Of a DNA stretch of 10,459 nt, positions 7,225 through 10,459 are shown piece after piece. A program made the translations under genes and the position numbers. Below the pieces are notes generated by a model that was not told the origin of the DNA, did not search any database, and saw only the letters and a program-made list of their open reading frames with translations. The stretch comes from Bacilli bacterium (GTDB lineage Bacteria > Bacillota_I > Bacilli_A > RFN20 > CAG-826). The stretch is taken from positions 1-10,459 of the forward strand of contig JAFZLN010000037.1 of the NCBI GenBank assembly GCA_017551465.1, in the 5' to 3' direction. Within the stretch, counting starts at the first letter, position 1. Each line of letters starts with the position of its first letter.

Positions 7225-8202
7225 TTATTCAGCGTGTGTTTTTTGATATTCTTCAAGCGCGGCGATGGATTCGGAAAGAGAATAAATCGTTTCAAATTCA
7301 CGGGTGATTTGACTGATTTCTTTTTGTTCCATGCCGAGTCTCTTACGATATTCTTTTGGGGTGTATCCGAAGTGTTTTATGAACATTCTGTTCATATATT
7401 TTGGATCAGAGAAACCTGATTCATAAGAGATTTCTAATAAAGTCTTTTCTTTATTAGGCATTAAACGGATACATTGTTCCATTCTCTTGATATTCACATA
7501 ATTTTGGAAAGTGACACCGAATAAGGATGTGAATAAATGAGAGAAGTGAGTTGGAGATAAATTCTCTTGTTCAGCGAGATCTTGTAGACGAATTTGTGTT
7601 TCAAAGTTCGCATCAATATAAGAGATGATACGTTCCACGCGTAAGTTTTTTTGTTTTAAGTTTGTCTTTTGCGCTTCAGAGATGATTTCATGTGGGACTT
7701 CCTTATAGCAAGACACCATTACTTTAGCGATATTACTTAAAACATTTAATTGATATAAAGGTTCTTCTAAGAAGTATAACTTCGCAGATTGAACGAGTAA
7801 GTTAATCATTGAATTAGCTTCAGCGTCGCTTAAATAGTCTCTTAAGTTACAAGAGTTAAAGACAGTTGTTCTAATCTGTGGGAAATACTCTCTTAAACAG
7901 TGATTAGAGATTTGGACGAACAAGAATAATGGGACATCCCCTGTATCTTCAACATCTAAACTATATAAAGGATCGCTCATATAGGAGTGAACTTCACCAG
8001 AGTTAATTAAGAAGATATCTCCGGCTTTTAAAGAGTAAGATTTATTCTTGATCTTCGCGATTCCACTACCTTTAAGAACGATAAAGATTTCAAATTCATT
8101 ATGGATATGTTCTTTTCTAAATTGAATGCGGTTAACTAAAAACTTTACGTGTTTTAGTTTTTCATAGCGAATAAGCTCGACATCTAATTGTTTCATAACC
8201 AA
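7225..8202 (-). CDS. AraC-family transcriptional regulator with N-terminal cupin domain
   Basis: A 325-aa one-component regulator. The N-terminal half is a cupin sensor: HIHNEFEIFIVLKGSG (33-48), with H33, H35 and the later EVHSY (H72) typical of the sugar-sensing pocket of AraC/RhaR-like proteins. The C-terminal 100 residues are the AraC DNA-binding domain with two helix-turn-helix units (about 205-226, LQDLAEQENLSPTHFSHLF; about 254-276, LLEISYESGFSDPKYMNRMF) and the family signature FGYTPKEYRK (278-287). An extra helical tail of about 35 residues follows. The start is ambiguous: GGAGA (8209-8213) is 6 nt from a TTG at 8202 but 12 nt from the ATG at 8196 (323 aa). The gene is monocistronic, directly upstream of the GH3 operon, which it probably controls in response to a carbohydrate. 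That target is inferred from position. Confidence 0.93.
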   Translation of the reverse strand: MVMKQLDVELIRYEKLKHVKFLVNRIQFRKEHIHNEFEIFIVLKGSGIAKIKNKSYSLKAGDIFLINSGEVHSYMSDPLYSLDVEDTGDVPLFLFVQISNHCLREYFPQIRTTVFNSCNLRDYLSDAEANSMINLLVQSAKLYFLEEPLYQLNVLSNIAKVMVSCYKEVPHEIISEAQKTNLKQKNLRVERIISYIDANFETQIRLQDLAEQENLSPTHFSHLFTSLFGVTFQNYVNIKRMEQCIRLMPNKEKTLLEISYESGFSDPKYMNRMFIKHFGYTPKEYRKRLGMEQKEISQITREFETIYSLSESIAALEEYQKTHAE

Positions 8203-8242
8203 TTATTATCTCCAATCTAGGCGGCTTTTTAAATCCGGCTAC

Positions 8243-8271
8243 ATATTATCATTTAGCAAGTTTGACTACAA
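8243..8271 (-). promoter_or_regulatory. likely promoter of the AraC-family gene
   Basis: On the minus strand an extended -10, TGA-TAATAT (8251-8243), has a weak -35 TTGTAG (8271-8266) with a 17-nt spacer. Transcription would start near 8236, about 34-40 nt before the start codon. Similarity to consensus is moderate, so this is tentative. Confidence 0.4.
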
Positions 8272-8316
8272 TACAATTCTGCTATTTATTAGCCATTTCT
8301 TTGCGCATCTTTAAAA

Positions 8317-8331
8317 ATACACATTGTGTAT
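8317..8331. promoter_or_regulatory. perfect palindrome, candidate operator
   Basis: ATACACA-T-TGTGTAT is a 7+1+7 perfect inverted repeat about 80-95 nt upstream of the predicted start of the AraC-family transcript. It shares ATACACAT and TGTG with the ATACACATATGTGG site (7145-7158) upstream of the GH3 operon. Confidence 0.4.
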
Positions 8332-8419
8332 AAAAAAGGGAGATATTTGCGATTTCAGTTTCATGGTTTCACTCTCAAAGTGATAGACGTAAAAGTATTC
8401 GCAATTTTCTCCCTATTTT
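8332..8419. repeat. interrupted inverted repeat between the phosphatase and AraC genes
   Basis: Arms 8338-8352 (GGGAGATATTTGCGA) and 8399-8413 (TCGCAATTTTCTCCC) pair at 13 of 15 positions. A/T runs extend pairing to 8332 and 8419 with one more mismatch. The 46-nt centre holds a small hairpin, TCACT-CTCAA-AGTGA (8369-8383). On the minus strand the arm is followed by UUUUUU, so it could act as a second terminator or a structured RNA. The phosphatase already has a compact terminator at 8452-8477. There is no ORF here. Confidence 0.55.
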
Positions 8420-8445
8420 TGTGATAAATATTCAACTTTTTGCAA

Positions 8446-8477
8446 AGAAAAAGCGATGTTCTTAGTTGAACACCGCT
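8446..8477 (-). terminator. Rho-independent terminator of the phosphatase lipoprotein gene
   Basis: The minus-strand RNA has a 10-bp stem AGCGGUGUUC/GAACAUCGCU (8477-8468 with 8461-8452; one G-U), a 6-nt loop and a UUUUCUUU tail, 18 nt past the stop codon. A T run on the other side means it could also work from the plus strand. Confidence 0.87.
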
Positions 8478-8495
8478 ATTTTTGTTTGCTTTTAA

Positions 8496-9635
8496 TTAGG
8501 CAGCTCTAGTATATCCTGGAACGAATTTTTCTCTAATTGTTTCAAGTGTATCTTCAGAAATGCCGAAGTCATTGTGAAGGTGGTTGTATGTCTTTTCAGC
8601 CCATGTTTCACCTTCTAAAGCTTCTGTCTTGGTATTCCATTTGGCGATTTCACTACTACTACCATTTGGTAAAACAGCTCTTTCACCAGCGAATCTTGTC
8701 ATGACATAGTCTCTAGCGCAGTCTTCTTTGCTAACGCCTAATAAACCTAATAAGAACCAAGAGACGATACCTGTACGGTCAGCACCGTGTGTGCAGTGTA
8801 AAGCGATTGGCTTTTCATCAGCAACGGCAATAGCTTCAAAGATTTTCTTATATGTATCAGCGATACCAGTGTTGGAACCTTGTTTACCTTCCCAACGATA
8901 GTTTTCTGTACCGGAAGCAACAGCAGCATTCATGATTTCAATTTCCCAATCTTCGGAGGAAGCTGGAGAAGTTGCTGGAGGTCTATCTCTCATATCGATA
9001 TCTAATTTGATACCTAATTCTTTCATCGCGGCTTTACCTTCATCAGTAATGCTATTGAATTGAGCGCAACGATAGTATAAACCTTGTTTTGTGATACCGT
9101 TTTCCACTAAGGATGATTTCCAACCACCGGAATCACGGAAGTTAATAACACCATCAACGTGAATGTAACGTGGAGCGACATCGCTGACTTTGAATTTGTA
9201 AATCTTAGCAGCGGCTAAGGCTTCTTCACTAACAGCGGCTCTGTAATAGTATTCTGTACCAATTTCAGAGTTGTAGAAGTTGTAAGCTTTTGTATCAGCT
9301 TCTACTAATTTTGCATCAGTGAATTCAACGTTCTTAGCAATTTGGACGAAATACTTTTCAGCTTCATCGACTTCTTCGAACTTTAATTCAATTGGGTTTG
9401 GTTGAGATTGGTCGTTGTGATAGGAACTATCTTCAGCGTTGACCTTTGGAACATATGTTTTAATACTTTCCCAATCTTCATCTTCTAAGTATTGCTTCAT
9501 TAAATCTGTGTGAATTTCTTTAACACCGAGATCTTCAACTTCAGGACCTTTGGATGATGTTGGTTGATTGTTATTATTACATCCAGTAGCCACTAAAGAA
9601 CCGAGCAATAAAAATAATAATGCTTGTTTTTTCAT
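8496..9635 (-). CDS. lipoprotein protein tyrosine phosphatase (Y_phosphatase3-like) with FnIII-like domain
   Basis: A 379-aa surface lipoprotein. The N terminus MKKQALLFLLLGSLVATGC is a lipoprotein signal peptide with lipobox ATGC (C19), then a polar Asn/Ser linker. About residues 80-150 look like a fibronectin III-type beta domain (PIELKFEEVDEAEKYFVQIA). The phosphatase domain begins with NFRDSGGW (165-172), contains LDIDMRD, and has the P-loop HCTHGADRTG with nucleophile C281 and R287, the CX5R signature of tyrosine and dual-specificity phosphatases. The family includes secreted enzymes acting on phosphotyrosine or phosphoinositides; the substrate here is unknown. The start at 9635 is chosen because it begins the signal peptide and follows AGAGGA (9646-9651). 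A longer GTG start at 9671 would put 12 residues, including charged ones, before the signal. It is a paralogue of the next gene and monocistronic. Confidence 0.9.
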   Translation of the reverse strand: MKKQALLFLLLGSLVATGCNNNNQPTSSKGPEVEDLGVKEIHTDLMKQYLEDEDWESIKTYVPKVNAEDSSYHNDQSQPNPIELKFEEVDEAEKYFVQIAKNVEFTDAKLVEADTKAYNFYNSEIGTEYYYRAAVSEEALAAAKIYKFKVSDVAPRYIHVDGVINFRDSGGWKSSLVENGITKQGLYYRCAQFNSITDEGKAAMKELGIKLDIDMRDRPPATSPASSEDWEIEIMNAAVASGTENYRWEGKQGSNTGIADTYKKIFEAIAVADEKPIALHCTHGADRTGIVSWFLLGLLGVSKEDCARDYVMTRFAGERAVLPNGSSSEIAKWNTKTEALEGETWAEKTYNHLHNDFGISEDTLETIREKFVPGYTRAA

Positions 9636-9697
9636 GTATATATAATCCTCTCTTTGCTCTAATATTCTCACATTCTTAACAATAATAAAATAGGATT

Positions 9698-9703
9698 ATT
9701 ATA
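9698..9703 (-). promoter_or_regulatory. -10 box of the phosphatase lipoprotein gene
   Basis: A perfect TATAAT on the minus strand lies 62 nt upstream of the ATG at 9635. The sequence 17 nt upstream (ACATGA) is a poor -35, and the preceding terminator lies next to it. The leader would be about 55 nt. Confidence 0.42.
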
Positions 9704-9734
9704 TTTTTTGTGCTTGTTTATCATGTGATAGCAA

Positions 9735-9756
9735 TAAAAAACCAGGCATAGCCTGG
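9735..9756 (-). terminator. Rho-independent terminator of the truncated phosphatase gene
   Basis: The minus-strand RNA has a 6-bp GC-rich stem CCAGGC/GCCUGG (9756-9751 with 9747-9742), a 3-nt loop and then UUUUUUA. It lies 27 nt past the stop, so the two phosphatase paralogues are separate transcripts. Confidence 0.87.
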
Positions 9757-9783
9757 CCTTTAAGATTATATTGTTAAGCGAGA

Positions 9784-10459
9784 TTAGGCACCCGCTGGTC
9801 TAGTATAACCTGGAACAAATTTTTCCCTAATTGTTTCAAGAGTATCAGCGGAAATACCAAAGTCATCTTTGAGATGCTTGTATGTCTTATCAGCGAATGT
9901 GCTACCTTCTAAAGCTTCAGTCTTGGAGAACCATTTTTCAATTTCACTATTGCTACCAGTTGGTAAGACCGCTCTTTCACCCGCAAATCTAGTCATGACG
10001 TAGTCTCTTCCAATATCATCTTTAGAAACACCTAATAAACCTAATAAGAAGAAGGACATAATGCCTGTTCTATCCGCACCATGTGTGCAGTGTAAGGTGA
10101 TTGGTTTTTGATCAGCTTGAGCAATTTTTTCAAAGATTGTCTTATATGTGGCTTTGATGTTGTGATCTCTATTATGATCACCTTCCCAACGGCCGTTTTC
10201 TGTGCCAGAAGCCACAGAGGCTTTTAAGATATCCACTGGCCAATCGGTTGTGCTGAATGGAGAAGTAGATGGAACGTTATATGAGTCTCTCATATCGATA
10301 TCTAATTTGATGCCTAATTCTTTAATAACTTTTAAACCTTCAGCAGTGATGTTCTTAGTATTGCCATTATTGAATTGAGCGCATCTATAATATAGGCCTT
10401 GTTTAACAACACCATTAGGCACTAAGGTTGTTTTCCAACCACCAGAATCACGGAAGTTA
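9784..10459 (-). CDS. protein tyrosine phosphatase (Y_phosphatase3-like), 5' end beyond the window
   Basis: The frame is open to the window edge, so 225 C-terminal residues are visible. They begin at NFRDSGGW, the same point as residue 165 of the neighbouring phosphatase. The P-loop HCTHGADRTG is intact (Cys codon 10089-10087). By eye about two thirds of residues match the neighbour, including RDYVMTRFAGERAVLP and DTLETIREKFVPGYTR, with small insertions (GNTKN after AQFN). The missing part probably holds a signal peptide, lipobox and FnIII-like domain like its paralogue; this is inference. An apparent GTG start at 10422 is internal, since the conserved NFRD motif precedes it. It is a tandem duplicate with its own terminator. 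Confidence 0.9.
   Translation of the reverse strand, partial: NFRDSGGWKTTLVPNGVVKQGLYYRCAQFNNGNTKNITAEGLKVIKELGIKLDIDMRDSYNVPSTSPFSTTDWPVDILKASVASGTENGRWEGDHNRDHNIKATYKTIFEKIAQADQKPITLHCTHGADRTGIMSFFLLGLLGVSKDDIGRDYVMTRFAGERAVLPTGSNSEIEKWFSKTEALEGSTFADKTYKHLKDDFGISADTLETIREKFVPGYTRPAGA

Noticed and set aside
9636..9671. 12-codon upstream extension (GTG start) of the phosphatase lipoprotein
   Set aside because: It would place charged residues before the signal peptide and would translate through the SD at 9646-9651. The ATG at 9635 starts a classic lipoprotein signal.
9784..10422. The second phosphatase as a complete 212-aa protein starting at a GTG
   Set aside because: The frame stays open to the window edge and the conserved NFRDSGGW motif lies upstream of that GTG, so the gene is truncated by the window.
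1..10459. CRISPR array, insertion sequence or prophage genes
   Set aside because: I saw no regularly spaced repeats, transposase or phage-like proteins. The only inverted repeat of note (8332-8419) encodes no protein.

Overview
All recognisable genes in this window lie on the minus strand, so transcription runs from high to low coordinates. The DNA is AT-rich, SD sequences are strong (AAAGGAGGT, AAAGGAGA), Trp is encoded by TGG, the visible CDS stops are TAA, and compact U-tract terminators follow most transcripts. The protein types (lipoproteins, a membrane-bound GH3 enzyme, an AraC regulator, a papain-like secreted protease) suggest a low-GC Firmicute, possibly an uncultured gut Bacilli or Erysipelotrichia-like lineage near the Mollicutes. 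The standard genetic code appears to be used. The lineage is an inference.

Layout in transcription order (right to left). A 5'-truncated protein tyrosine phosphatase (9784 to the window edge) is followed by its terminator and a close paralogue, a tyrosine-phosphatase lipoprotein (8496-9635), which has its own terminator. Next is a 290-bp gap holding an unusual interrupted inverted repeat, a perfect palindrome and a likely promoter. An AraC-family regulator (7225-8202) with its own terminator follows. A 220-bp regulatory gap with several palindromic or repeated motifs precedes a two-gene operon: a GH3 glycosidase with inverted domain order and a membrane segment at each end (3918-7001), then a five-TM protein with a large extracellular domain (2473-3903). 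After a terminator comes a secreted cysteine peptidase (445-2229) with its terminator. Last is the tmRNA gene (ssrA), 1-360, whose 3' end is cut by the window edge.

How they may work together (inference). The AraC regulator probably controls the neighbouring GH3/membrane-protein operon. Related palindromes and a GCGCAA(A)GAAA-type motif occur upstream of both the regulator and the operon. GH3 and its partner would form a surface-anchored carbohydrate-processing unit. The two phosphatases are a tandem duplication acting outside the membrane, and the peptidase is a separately transcribed exoprotein.

The most distinctive items are the tmRNA with a predicted tag ending in -CLA, the doubly anchored inverted GH3 with altered active-site motifs and an unrecognised membrane partner, and the regulatory repeats around the AraC gene.
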